Shown in pieces: positions 13,979-21,683 of a stretch of DNA of 32,621 nt. Every line of letters begins with the position of its first letter. The first letter of the stretch is position 1. Source of the stretch: Candidatus Coatesiibacteriota bacterium (GTDB lineage: Bacteria; RBG-13-66-14; B26-G2; WVWN01; G020348885); NCBI GenBank assembly GCA_020348885.1, contig CP070755.1, forward strand, positions 2,408,914 through 2,441,534. Reading direction: 5' to 3'. The position numbers and the translations under genes were made by a program. The notes below the pieces were generated by a model. That model searched no databases. It worked only from the letters and a program-made list of their open reading frames with translations, and had not been told where the DNA came from.

Positions 13979-14007
13979 TTGACCTTCCCTGTCACATCGC
14001 TTATTAT
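13979..14007 (+). promoter_or_regulatory. Promoter of the vertex-protein/STAS operon
   Basis: TTGACC (13979-13984), a 17-base spacer and TATTAT (14002-14007). The expected start of transcription is about 14014, only some seven bases before the ATG at 14021, so the mRNA would have a very short leader that cuts into the AGGAAG ribosome binding site. Confidence 0.7.
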
Positions 14008-14020
14008 ACAAGGAAGTGAT

Positions 14021-14320
14021 ATGAGGTTAGGGCGCGTCGCGGGTACCGTCGTCTCGACGGTTAAAGACGACGGATTGAGTGGTTATAAACTTCTGTTGGT
14101 GGACGAAGCCGACGTCCGCGGCGAGGGGCTTAACCGCCATATAGTCGCGGTAGATACAGTGGACGCCGGCGTCGGCGACGTCGTCCTTACCGTCGGCGGT
14201 TCGTCGGCGCGCTTGACTCAACTCACGCGGGACCGGCCCGTGGACGCGGCGATAGTCGCCGTGGTCGAGACCCTAGAAGTCGAGGGCGAGATAACGTACC
14301 GAAAGACGGACGCGCCGTGA
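14021..14320 (+). CDS. EutN/CcmL-type microcompartment vertex protein 1 (BMC-P)
   Basis: A 99-residue protein of the EutN/CcmL family, which forms pentamers that cap the vertices of bacterial microcompartment shells. The N-terminal strand MRLGRVAGTVVST, then GYKLLLVDEA, the hallmark VAVDTVDAGVGDVVLTVGGSSAR and the closing VDAAIVAVVE all match the family in order and length. The ATG at 14021 is chosen over upstream non-ATG starts because the family sequence begins exactly there and AGGAAG precedes it. A short tail (GEITYRKTDAP) is extra. Its TGA stop overlaps the GTG start of the next gene (GTGA), so the genes are coupled. No BMC-H/T shell genes are seen in the window, so the usual shell role is uncertain. 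Confidence 0.9.
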   Translation: MRLGRVAGTVVSTVKDDGLSGYKLLLVDEADVRGEGLNRHIVAVDTVDAGVGDVVLTVGGSSARLTQLTRDRPVDAAIVAVVETLEVEGEITYRKTDAP

Positions 14321-14568
14321 GATTGGGTCGCGTCGTCGGGACTTGCGTTGTTTCCGCGTGCGTCGAAGAGTACGAGGGCAGAAAACTCCTCGTAATCGAA
14401 CCGGTTAGCCGAGAGATGAAGCCTGAGGGTCGTCCGTTTGTGGCGGTGGACGCTGCCGGCGCCGGTTCTGGTTCCGAGGTCATTTGGATAGGCGGCCGCG
14501 AAGCCTGCTACGCGACCCAAGAAGTGGTACCGGCGGACGCGGCCGTGGTCGCCATCTGGGAGCCGTAG
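14317..14568 (+). CDS. EutN/CcmL-type microcompartment vertex protein 2 (BMC-P)
   Basis: 83 residues starting at a GTG that overlaps the previous stop. It carries the same fold markers: MRLGRVVGTCVVSACV, GRKLLVIEPVS, VAVDAAGAGSGSEVIWIGG and the C-terminal strand ADAAVVAIWEP. In the hallmark region Ala replaces the usual Thr or Val after VD, and a Cys lies after the Arg (REACYATQ), so this copy has diverged in the pore-lining loop. The length is normal for BMC-P. Being the second of three different vertex paralogues suggests either hetero-pentamers or specialised vertices. Confidence 0.88.
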   Translation: MRLGRVVGTCVVSACVEEYEGRKLLVIEPVSREMKPEGRPFVAVDAAGAGSGSEVIWIGGREACYATQEVVPADAAVVAIWEP

Positions 14569-14573
14569 GAAGT

Positions 14574-14843
14574 ATGTACATCGCGAATGTTGAGGGGCCG
14601 GCCGTTTCGAACGTGAAGCACGAGGTTCTGGCCGGTCGTAAGTTGTTGGTCGTTCGCCCTTCGAACGCGGACGGCGAGCCCGTCGGCGAGTCTATGGTCG
14701 CGATAGACACTGTGGACGCCGGCCTGGGTGACACGGCCTTGGTAATGCGTGAGGGCCGTTCCGCGGCCGCTCTGGTGGGTAAAGAGTACATACCGGTACG
14801 TACATTAATCGTGGGTATCGTTGACCGGGTCGACGCGAAATGA
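14574..14843 (+). CDS. EutN/CcmL-type microcompartment vertex protein 3 (BMC-P)
   Basis: 89 residues from the ATG at 14574, five bases after the previous stop, with AGGAAG-like sequence spanning the junction. The N-terminus is divergent (MYIANVEGPAVSNVKHE), then AGRKLLVVRPSN, MVAIDTVDAGLGDTALVMREGRSA and VRTLIVGIVDRVDA restore the EutN/CcmL pattern. The insertion in strand order is like the longer vertex proteins of other shells. Its stop overlaps the ATG of the STAS-TPR gene (ATGA), tying the vertex proteins and the STAS proteins into one translationally coupled operon. Confidence 0.88.
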   Translation: MYIANVEGPAVSNVKHEVLAGRKLLVVRPSNADGEPVGESMVAIDTVDAGLGDTALVMREGRSAAALVGKEYIPVRTLIVGIVDRVDAK

Positions 14844-16375
14844 ATGATTTTCCTATTAGCGTGAGTAGGGACGGCGCGACCGGTATTACGACGGTCGAGC
14901 TGTCTCCTTATCTCGGCGTCGACCGGGCTGAGGAGTTGGGGCGGGCTTTCGAGATTGCTCTGGCAGACGAGCGCCCGCTGATCGTTGTTGGAATGGAGAA
15001 CGTAAGCTTCCTTTGCAGTTCGGCTATTGGTAAGCTTATTTCGGCTGTGGGTAAGGCCAGAGAAAAAAGCGGCGCCGTCGTTTTCAGCGACATACCGCCC
15101 AAGATACGTACGGTGCTCGGCTACCTCGACGGATTGGATTATATAGATTACGCGGGCGGTCGTCGCGAGGCGGAGAACAAGGTTTTGGCGTTGGCCGAGT
15201 CTAACGGCGCCGGTGTCATAAAGGACGTAAACGCCGCGTTGGCGGAAGCCATCGCGTTGAATAAAGCGGGCGACACGGAAGCGGCCGCAAGGTTATTGAA
15301 ACGTATCCTCGAGTTGGAGCCGGAGAACGCCGGCGCGTTGGTCTGGTACGCGGACGTCAAGGAGAAAACGGGCGAAGTCGATTACGCACGCGAGTTGTTC
15401 AGACGGGCGAGCGAGATAGTTACGCCGGCTGACGGGTTGTACGAATACCTGGACGCCCGGTTGAAAAGGTTGGACGGGCGGGAAACTTTCGACGACGAAG
15501 TTACCGAAAAAGCGGTTCGGTCCCTTGGCGCGGGCGAGCTACCACCGTCGCCTTACGTTTCTTCGGAGCGCGGTCTTACGGCCCGGACAAAACTGTTTTT
15601 TTCGTCCTTTCGTCCGGCTTACGAAGGGCTTGGGGGTCGGGACGACGGTTCCGAAACGTACGGAGGGTATTTTCTGGCCGCGGCCGGTCTCGGCCTCGTT
15701 ATCGACCCAGGCGTCGGGTTCGTCGAATCTTTCTCCCGGTACGGCGGCACGGCAGGCGACGTGGACGTTTTGATGGTAACACGTTTCTCAGGTTCTTCGG
15801 ACGGTGACCTGACGCGCGTTTTAGACGCCGCCGCACTGAGCGAACGAGATGGTGTGAAGGTTTACGCTAACCGTACGGCGTATAAGTACTATTACACGCT
15901 CCTGAACGACTACGGGGACGCGGTGGCGGAGGTGGCTTTGGCCGAACCGGGCGAAAGCTTTACGGTCGGCGACGTAACCGTTACACCTATTCCCATACGT
16001 TTCGAAGAGCGGTTCGGCGGAAAAGAAGCGTTAGGGTTGATAATAAAAACGGATAAGTTCGTCGTGGGGTACGTAGGCGAACCCAATCGTTTAGAGATGG
16101 GCGATGTGGACGATTGGTTGCCTGTACGCGGCGGGTTGTTTGTGTTCGGATTGGACGTTAGGTCCGGGAAACGGCCGAGCTTGAAAGATTATTTACGGTT
16201 CGTTTCGATAGTTAAACCGGCCGCGATACTGTGTTCCGGCCGCGCGCCTTTGAGTTATTTACAGTCGTTCGCGGATACCCTGGCTCGTTTGGCAGGCACA
16301 GAGGTTTACGTGACTTGCGAGGGTACGGCGTTTGACCTGGAGGGGTCCGAGCCCGTTCCCGTTCGGGAATTGTAG
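14840..16375 (+). CDS. STAS - TPR - degenerate metallo-beta-lactamase-fold fusion
   Basis: 511 residues. Residues about 5-115 form a STAS domain (anti-sigma-factor-antagonist type): the phospho-acceptor region reads NVSFLCSSAIGKL (Ser60/61, with Cys in place of the usual Asp), then GAVVFSDIPPKIRTVLGYLDGLDYI. Residues about 130-190 hold TPR units (AAARLLKRILELEPENAGAL). From about 245 to 505 is a metallo-beta-lactamase-like fold: LGLVIDPGVGF is the strand before the metal site and FVVGYVGEPN stands where Y-x-G-D occurs. However, the metal motif H-x-H-x-D-H is replaced by TRFSGSSDGD near residue 313, so it should not bind a di-metal centre. It probably relays a phosphorylation signal by partner switching and uses the dead hydrolase fold for ligand or partner binding. 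This domain order is unusual. Confidence 0.8.
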   Translation: MNDFPISVSRDGATGITTVELSPYLGVDRAEELGRAFEIALADERPLIVVGMENVSFLCSSAIGKLISAVGKAREKSGAVVFSDIPPKIRTVLGYLDGLDYIDYAGGRREAENKVLALAESNGAGVIKDVNAALAEAIALNKAGDTEAAARLLKRILELEPENAGALVWYADVKEKTGEVDYARELFRRASEIVTPADGLYEYLDARLKRLDGRETFDDEVTEKAVRSLGAGELPPSPYVSSERGLTARTKLFFSSFRPAYEGLGGRDDGSETYGGYFLAAAGLGLVIDPGVGFVESFSRYGGTAGDVDVLMVTRFSGSSDGDLTRVLDAAALSERDGVKVYANRTAYKYYYTLLNDYGDAVAEVALAEPGESFTVGDVTVTPIPIRFEERFGGKEALGLIIKTDKFVVGYVGEPNRLEMGDVDDWLPVRGGLFVFGLDVRSGKRPSLKDYLRFVSIVKPAAILCSGRAPLSYLQSFADTLARLAGTEVYVTCEGTAFDLEGSEPVPVREL

Positions 16376-16393
16376 GTAAAGGAGGCGTTCGAT

Positions 16394-17011
16394 TTGAGCG
16401 AAGAGCGTTGTGACTATTCGTTGGAAAGGTTTCCCGAAGAGGGATATACGGTTATAGAAATCGCCGGGCATATCGGCGTCGAGGAGACAGAGGGTTTACG
16501 GAAGTGTTTCTCCAGGGAAATAAGTAACGAACGTCCGTGGATGCTGCTTAACCTGCCGGAAATATCTTTCATAAGTTCGTCGGGTATGAGCGCGCTTTTA
16601 ATGGCGGTCGCGGACGCAAGGAGTTACGGCGGCGACGTTATTTTCGTTGCTATTCCGGAAAAGGTACGTAAAGTTCTGGAGTTCCTGGATGTTCTGGATT
16701 TCATAAGGGTCGTTGATACATCGGACGAAGCTATGGGTATAATAAGCGACGGCGTCGCGAAAGCCCGAGCGCGCGCGACCGCCGGAGCTATGATAACGGT
16801 TGACAGGGAAAAGGACTTGCTTTACGAAGGTATAAATTTGTGCGAAAACGGCGAATACGAGCGTGCTCTTAAAGCTTTCGAAACGGTACTTGCCGAAAAC
16901 CCTAACAACGAACAAGCGCTGAAGTGGAAGATAACCGTTTTGGAAAGGCTCGGCCGTTTTACGGAAGCGAGGAAACTCGAATTGGAAAGTAAAATGAAAG
17001 GTGTTGACTGA
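16394..17011 (+). CDS. STAS-TPR protein
   Basis: 205 residues from a TTG at 16394, supported by GGAGG eight bases upstream. Residues about 5-110 are a STAS domain with the acceptor region EISFISSSGMSAL (Ser62 at the phosphorylation position, Asp replaced by Ser61), then GGDVIFVAIPEKVRKVLEFLDVLDFIRVVD. After a linker, about 135-200 are TPR-like helices (LYEGINLCENGEYERALKAF, ENPNNEQALKWKITVLERLG). It resembles the N-terminal half of its upstream neighbour without the hydrolase-like domain, so the two probably arose by duplication. It is expected to act as an anti-sigma antagonist or stressosome-like partner. No kinase, phosphatase or sigma factor is encoded alongside. Confidence 0.85.
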   Translation: MSEERCDYSLERFPEEGYTVIEIAGHIGVEETEGLRKCFSREISNERPWMLLNLPEISFISSSGMSALLMAVADARSYGGDVIFVAIPEKVRKVLEFLDVLDFIRVVDTSDEAMGIISDGVAKARARATAGAMITVDREKDLLYEGINLCENGEYERALKAFETVLAENPNNEQALKWKITVLERLGRFTEARKLELESKMKGVD

Positions 17012-17021
17012 GAGGTCGGCT

Positions 17022-17390
17022 ATGGCTTTTAACATAGAAGTTCAAAAGGACGTACACCCGGGCGTCGCCTTCGTATCCGTAGGCGGGCACGTTGGCGTCG
17101 AGGAAGCGGTTCAGGTCTCTAAGGCTATGGAGGAAGCGACGACCGAAGAAACGCCTTGGGTCGTCGTAAGTATGAAAGACCTCGAGTTTATATGCACCGC
17201 CGGAATAGGCGCGCTCCTATACGCGGCCGGCGGGGCTAGGCGACTAAGCGGCGACGTTATATTCATCGATTTCGGGCCGGATATTAGAAAACTCTTCGAG
17301 TTTCTCGACCTCCATGATTATGTTATTACGGCCGACAGCCTAATCGCGGCCGTACGGTTGGTGGAGGAGAAGCGCGAAGGGAAAACGTAA
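17022..17390 (+). CDS. Single-domain STAS protein (anti-sigma factor antagonist-like)
   Basis: 122 residues from the ATG at 17022, with GAGAGG upstream; a TTG at 17001 would overlap the previous gene and has no better signal. The whole protein is a STAS domain: VAFVSVGGHVGVEEA, then LEFICTAGIGALL with Thr59 at the phospho-acceptor position, then SGDVIFIDFGPDIRKLFEFLDLHDYV. It is the stand-alone, SpoIIAA/RsbV-like member of the trio. The three STAS proteins differ at the acceptor (Ser, Ser, Thr), as expected for distinct partners. It is the last gene of the operon and is followed by a strong terminator at 17498. Confidence 0.9.
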   Translation: MAFNIEVQKDVHPGVAFVSVGGHVGVEEAVQVSKAMEEATTEETPWVVVSMKDLEFICTAGIGALLYAAGGARRLSGDVIFIDFGPDIRKLFEFLDLHDYVITADSLIAAVRLVEEKREGKT

Positions 17391-17497
17391 TCTATCGAGT
17401 TTTAGATTAAAGTCGGAGTGATAGTTCGTTAACCTAGTAGTTATTATTAATATAACGGGTTTAACGCAGTTGATACCGACCCGTAAACAATAACGTC

Positions 17498-17522
17498 CGC
17501 CCGTCGGTAACGGGCGTTTTTT
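17498..17522 (+). terminator. Intrinsic terminator of the vertex-protein/STAS operon
   Basis: Stem CGCCCG / CGGGCG with loop TCGGTAA (17498-17516), then TTTTTT. It separates this operon from the convergent kinase gene, whose stop codon is five bases further on. Confidence 0.92.
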
Positions 17523-17526
17523 ATCG

Positions 17527-18513
17527 TTAAAAAAGTTCCAAAATCTCTTCACGTTTCGCCGTCGAAGTACCCTCTTTCGCGACCACGACTGCCGCGGCCG
17601 AGTTCGCCAGCCCGGCAGCGGTACGTAAATCGAGGTTCGCCGACAGCGCACAAGCTACCGCCGCGGTAACCGTATCGCCGGCCCCGGTTATATCAACGAC
17701 CGTTTCAGCGACCGACGGTAAATGGACGACGGCGTCGTCAATCGGCCAGACGTACATTCCGCGGCTTCCGACCGTAACTATCAGCGACCCGCAACCGACG
17801 GTCGCCGCGGCATCCGGAATCGCGTCGATTAGCGCCTCGGTTCCGTTCGACGCCGACGGGACGACCTCGGCTACTTCCTCCGCGTTGGCGATTACCGCGT
17901 CTAAATCCGCGCTGCGGGGTAACGCGCCCCGGGTATTCAGGACGGTCCGTACGCCGGCGCCCCCCGCGGTTCCGGCAGCCGTTTTGATTTGTTCTTCTTC
18001 CGATACGACGCCGTAGCCGTAGTCCGAGAGTACCGATGCGTTCGAGCCTTTGATCGCTTCGGCGTACCTGTCGTAAACCGCCGCGAGCGTTTCCGGGTTT
18101 CGCGTTTCCGATGAATGCCAGTAAACGTGGAGTAGGTGCTGCTCCAACCGTTGGGGTTCACGTCCGACGACTTTTACCTTGTGGGTCGTCGGTTGGTCTG
18201 AGTCTATGACGATGCCGTCGGTATTCACGCCTAAGTCGGTGAGTATTGTGACGAGCCGTTCGCCGGCTTCGTCGGCGCCGACGGTTCCTATTATATATGT
18301 CTCGGCGCCCAGGGCCGCGCAGTTGGCCGCTACGTTGGACGCCTGCCCGGGCGCGAACACACGCCTTTCCCCGGTCACCACTATTACCGGCGCTTCCTTC
18401 GCGACGGCGTCGCCCCGCCCGACGACGTTCTCGTCGAGGCACAGATCGCCCAACACGGTGACCCGGGCGCCAGCGATCGCTTCTAACGTGTTTTTTACCT
18501 CTTCAGGCTTCAC
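17527..18513 (-). CDS. PfkB-family sugar kinase, HldE/RfaE1-like
   Basis: 328 residues starting with GTG at 18513, overlapping the S9 peptidase stop (GTGA). The order matches ribokinase-like kinases: VTVLGDLCLDENVVGRGD at the N-terminus, APGQASNVAANCAALG in the sugar-binding region, ASVLSDYGYGVVS, and the anion-hole/catalytic motif DITGAGDTVTAAV (catalytic Asp280). The GDxxxD, SDYGKG-like and TGAGDT motifs most resemble RfaE domain I, which phosphorylates heptose 7-phosphate for LPS core synthesis. The fused nucleotidyltransferase domain is absent. Another sugar substrate is possible, since the sugar-binding Asn-Pro region differs. It is the last gene of a four-gene operon. Confidence 0.85.
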   Translation of the reverse strand: MKPEEVKNTLEAIAGARVTVLGDLCLDENVVGRGDAVAKEAPVIVVTGERRVFAPGQASNVAANCAALGAETYIIGTVGADEAGERLVTILTDLGVNTDGIVIDSDQPTTHKVKVVGREPQRLEQHLLHVYWHSSETRNPETLAAVYDRYAEAIKGSNASVLSDYGYGVVSEEEQIKTAAGTAGGAGVRTVLNTRGALPRSADLDAVIANAEEVAEVVPSASNGTEALIDAIPDAAATVGCGSLIVTVGSRGMYVWPIDDAVVHLPSVAETVVDITGAGDTVTAAVACALSANLDLRTAAGLANSAAAVVVAKEGTSTAKREEILELF

Positions 18514-20375
18514 TGTCGTTCTTCGAGCGTTTCGTTGAGGAACTCAATGACCTTCGGCCACGCGTCCAGGCGGTTCTCCAGCTTGCTGAGACCGTGCCCC
18601 TCATCCTCGTAAAGTAGGTACAGGACGGGTACGCCGTTCGCCCGGGCCGCCGCGACTATCTGCTCCGCTTCGTCCAACGGTACCCGCGGGTCGTTGGCAC
18701 CCTGGATGACTACCAGCGGAGCTTTTATCCTGTGGGCGTTGTTTACCGGCGATATTTCCTCCAGGAACTCCCGGTCGGTGTCGAGATAACCGTACTCCGA
18801 TTCGCGAAGGTGTTGGCGCCACGGCCCCGTGTTCTCCAGGAACGTAACGAGATTGGATATCCCGCAAATCTCGACGCCGGCGGCCCACAGGTCCGGTTGT
18901 TCGGTCAAGCACGCCATGACCGAGTATCCGCCGTAACTTTGTCCCTGGATAATAAGCCGGTCCGGGTCCGCCCACGGCTGTTCGGCGAGCCATCGTGCCA
19001 GGTACTCGAAGTCGCGGACGTTGTCGAGGCGGTTGAACCGGTCGTCGAGCCGGGAGTAAGATTTACCGTAACCGGTGCTTCCTCGGGCGTTCGGTACGAC
19101 GTACGCAAAACCCCGGTCGAGGAAATACTGGGCCATCGAGTCGAACCAGGCTTGATATTGACTCTCGGGTCCGCCGTGGGCGAGGACGACTACGGGCGCT
19201 CGCTCGCTCTCGTCTGAACTACGGGGAACGTAAACGTACGCCGGTATCTGCAAACCGTCGAAGGTCTCGTAGTGTACCAATTCCGGCGACACCAGCGTTT
19301 CCTCGGGTATCCCGGCCAGCGACGCGTACGTAATCCTTTTCGGCTCATCCTTTGAACCGACGTCCCAAACGAATAGGTCGGCCGGGTGGTCCGGACCGTT
19401 GTGGGCGAAAAGTAAAGCTATTTCGTCGGTCGTCATCGATATGGTCGAAAACTGGCCGATACACATTTCCGGGGGATTTATCGTTTCGCCGGTCGCGAGG
19501 TCCTTTATCACGAGTTCGTCGTACCCTTCTACGTTAACCTCGTAAACCAGGTACCGTCCGTTCCAACTAACGAAATAGTCTTCCAGGTCCCAACCGGGTC
19601 GTTCGGCCCATCGGCGTTCGCCCGAGGCCATATCGTAATAGGCCAATTCGACGAACTCGTTATCCTCGTTACTCGAGAAGTAAAAGCCGCCCGAGTCGGG
19701 CAGCCACCGGGGAATACCGTACTCGACGTCCCCGTCGTGGGGTGTGCACAACACGAGTTCGTTCCCGTTTTCCAGGTCGATCAGGAATATATCAGTGTTA
19801 TGGCTGTCGTGTAGGCGTATGAACGCAACGTAGCGGCCGTCGGGCGAGAAGCCGACGCTGGAGTTGAAATCGTCGCTTTCGAGTATCAGTTCGCGTCCGT
19901 CGGTCTCTATATCGAACAGATAAACGTCGAAATAGCGTTCGTCGCGTTCGTTGGATTCGTAGACTAGTTTCCGCCCGTCACGGGAGAAGCCGCCGAAGCC
20001 GAAAATGGCGCCGTCGTCGCGGGTGATGCGGCGGAGGTTATGACCCCACGTATCGCATAGATAAAGCTGGGTTCGTTCGTTTCCGCCGCGGTCGACGGCG
20101 AGCACCGCAAGGTCTTCGGTCGGGTGGGCGTAGTAGTAGTCTATTCCCTCTTCGAAGAAGGTGAGTTGGTGGGGCCACCCGCCGCCGGCGTCCATACGCC
20201 AGAGTTGTTTGACGCCGGTAGTCGAATTGGCGAATAGCACTTCTTCGCCGCCGGCGACGAAGGCCCCGTTGCTGTGCCCTCGTATCATCAGGTACTGGGC
20301 GAGGGTGTAATCTCTTTCGTAGGAGGCTTCGGTAACCGTAAATATAACGAGGACCGATATTAGCGTAATTTTCAA
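18510..20375 (-). CDS. S9 family prolyl oligopeptidase (dipeptidyl-peptidase/acylaminoacyl-like)
   Basis: 621 residues with an N-terminal signal peptide (MKITLISVLVIFTVTEA). Residues about 30-350 form a WD40-like PD40 propeller with blades such as GFGGFSRDGRKLVYESN and GFSPDGRYVAFIRL. Residues about 370-621 form the alpha/beta-hydrolase peptidase: HGGPESQ oxyanion region, nucleophile GQSYGGYS (Ser480), Asp562 in GANDPRVP and His594 in EDEGHG, a complete triad. It cleaves short peptides, probably in the periplasm or on the cell surface, for peptide nutrition. It lies three bases after the cytochrome gene and overlaps the kinase gene. Confidence 0.93.
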   Translation of the reverse strand: MKITLISVLVIFTVTEASYERDYTLAQYLMIRGHSNGAFVAGGEEVLFANSTTGVKQLWRMDAGGGWPHQLTFFEEGIDYYYAHPTEDLAVLAVDRGGNERTQLYLCDTWGHNLRRITRDDGAIFGFGGFSRDGRKLVYESNERDERYFDVYLFDIETDGRELILESDDFNSSVGFSPDGRYVAFIRLHDSHNTDIFLIDLENGNELVLCTPHDGDVEYGIPRWLPDSGGFYFSSNEDNEFVELAYYDMASGERRWAERPGWDLEDYFVSWNGRYLVYEVNVEGYDELVIKDLATGETINPPEMCIGQFSTISMTTDEIALLFAHNGPDHPADLFVWDVGSKDEPKRITYASLAGIPEETLVSPELVHYETFDGLQIPAYVYVPRSSDESERAPVVVLAHGGPESQYQAWFDSMAQYFLDRGFAYVVPNARGSTGYGKSYSRLDDRFNRLDNVRDFEYLARWLAEQPWADPDRLIIQGQSYGGYSVMACLTEQPDLWAAGVEICGISNLVTFLENTGPWRQHLRESEYGYLDTDREFLEEISPVNNAHRIKAPLVVIQGANDPRVPLDEAEQIVAAARANGVPVLYLLYEDEGHGLSKLENRLDAWPKVIEFLNETLEERQ

Positions 20376-20378
20376 TTT

Positions 20379-21683
20379 TTAATGCTTCACCAACTCTATA
20401 TACTCGTAATATATGAAATCCGGGCTGTTCTGTTCCGTATGGCACTTAAGGCATCGTTCTTCGGTGACGGGTGAGAAGGGCGTTGCGCGACCGGGATGCC
20501 CGGCGCCGGGACCGTGACAGCTCTCGCATCCGACGCCCGTCCGGCCCGGCGTCTCCTCGGCCGACGCGAACCCGCCAGCGTACCCGTAACCCGTTACGTG
20601 GCACGATACGCACTCCGGGTCGAACCAGCGTCCCACCTCCGCCAACGTTTCGTATGCGTAAGCGTGCCCAGTGTTCGACCACTGTTCGTACGGCGCCGCG
20701 TGGCAAGCGGCGCAGCCGGACGAACCGACGTAGTCGAAACCCTCGGGCGTCGGCGCTTCCGGCGCGGCTAACAGCGATTCCTCGTTTACCAGTTTGCGTA
20801 AGTTCACGTAGTACTCTTCCATATACTCGAGTACCCCGTCGTCCCTGGGCGCTCCCAGTGTTATCGGAATAAGCTCGTCCGTTACCGATATAACTTCGCC
20901 TTTTTCGTCGGTTTCTATATTCAATAATCCGACGTAGCGGCCGCGGGATGGGCTGAACGCGACGTGGGTCCCGTCGGCGTCCAACCCGCCGTGGACCAGA
21001 CCGTAGCCGCCGCCGGCGACGACGACGTCCGCCAGCCCGCCGAGTTTCTTGGCGAAGACCCGGCATTGGTTAGGCGTCCCGGCGTGGGCGATCAGTATCT
21101 GTACGTCGGTCTCCTTATCAAGCTCCTTGAGCGACTTCTTGGCCGCGTCCTTAGGGTCGATAATATCGTCGCCGGGGAGTTCGCCCGGGCCATCGTATAA
21201 GTCCGCGTGGAACGTTCCAACGAATCCGACCGCTAAACCGCTTCGTTCCAATATAATATGTGGCGTGACGCCATACTTATCTGGTTCTTTTATTACGCTC
21301 GAGAAAACGTTTAATCCGTACCGGTTTCGGAATTCGGCCACGTAAACCGGACCGTAGGCGAAGTCGCCGTCGCCCAGGTTTACGGCGTCGTAATCCAAAA
21401 GCGAATAGATTTTTAATGCGTATGTAGCCTTGAGTTCCGTCTGGGGGCTTTCCTGCGGCGGGAGTATATCACCCACGTCTACCACTATCGCGTCTGGGTA
21501 CTTCGATTTGAGTTGTTTCATTATCGCCGCGCGGGCGGCAACGCCGCCGACCGCCAACTCGTTACAGCCGCAGTCTTGTAATATACCGTCGGTAGGCCCG
21601 GTATAGATTATCGTTAGTTCCGCCGCGGGAACCGCGCATACGAAAGCCGCCAACGTAAACGCAAGAACGGTCTTCGTTCTCAT
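20379..21683 (-). CDS. UshA-like metallophosphoesterase-type protein fused to tetraheme cytochrome c
   Basis: 434 residues with signal peptide (MRTKTVLAFTLAAFVCAVPA). Residues about 22-300 follow the 5'-nucleotidase/UshA-like metallophosphoesterase layout: LTIIYTGPTDGILQDCGC, AIVVDVGDILPP, DAVNLGDGDFAYG, LIAHAG and VVAGGG. The metal-binding Asp/His set is incomplete; for example NHEFD is replaced by NLGDGD. The C-terminus carries four heme sites: CAACH (324-328), CVSCH (358-362), CESCH (386-390) and CLKCH (411-415), with extra His ligands, resembling the cytochrome c554 group. I recall database entries named 'UshA-like (seleno)protein', in which a Cys of the N-terminal C-G-C region can be Sec; here it is Cys (DCGC). 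It is probably a periplasmic redox protein. Its stop and start codons overlap those of its neighbours. Confidence 0.82.
   Translation of the reverse strand: MRTKTVLAFTLAAFVCAVPAAELTIIYTGPTDGILQDCGCNELAVGGVAARAAIMKQLKSKYPDAIVVDVGDILPPQESPQTELKATYALKIYSLLDYDAVNLGDGDFAYGPVYVAEFRNRYGLNVFSSVIKEPDKYGVTPHIILERSGLAVGFVGTFHADLYDGPGELPGDDIIDPKDAAKKSLKELDKETDVQILIAHAGTPNQCRVFAKKLGGLADVVVAGGGYGLVHGGLDADGTHVAFSPSRGRYVGLLNIETDEKGEVISVTDELIPITLGAPRDDGVLEYMEEYYVNLRKLVNEESLLAAPEAPTPEGFDYVGSSGCAACHAAPYEQWSNTGHAYAYETLAEVGRWFDPECVSCHVTGYGYAGGFASAEETPGRTGVGCESCHGPGAGHPGRATPFSPVTEERCLKCHTEQNSPDFIYYEYIELVKH

Noticed and set aside
14021-14843. A complete microcompartment locus
   Set aside because: Only vertex-type proteins are present; no BMC-H/T hexamer or signature enzyme was found in the window.
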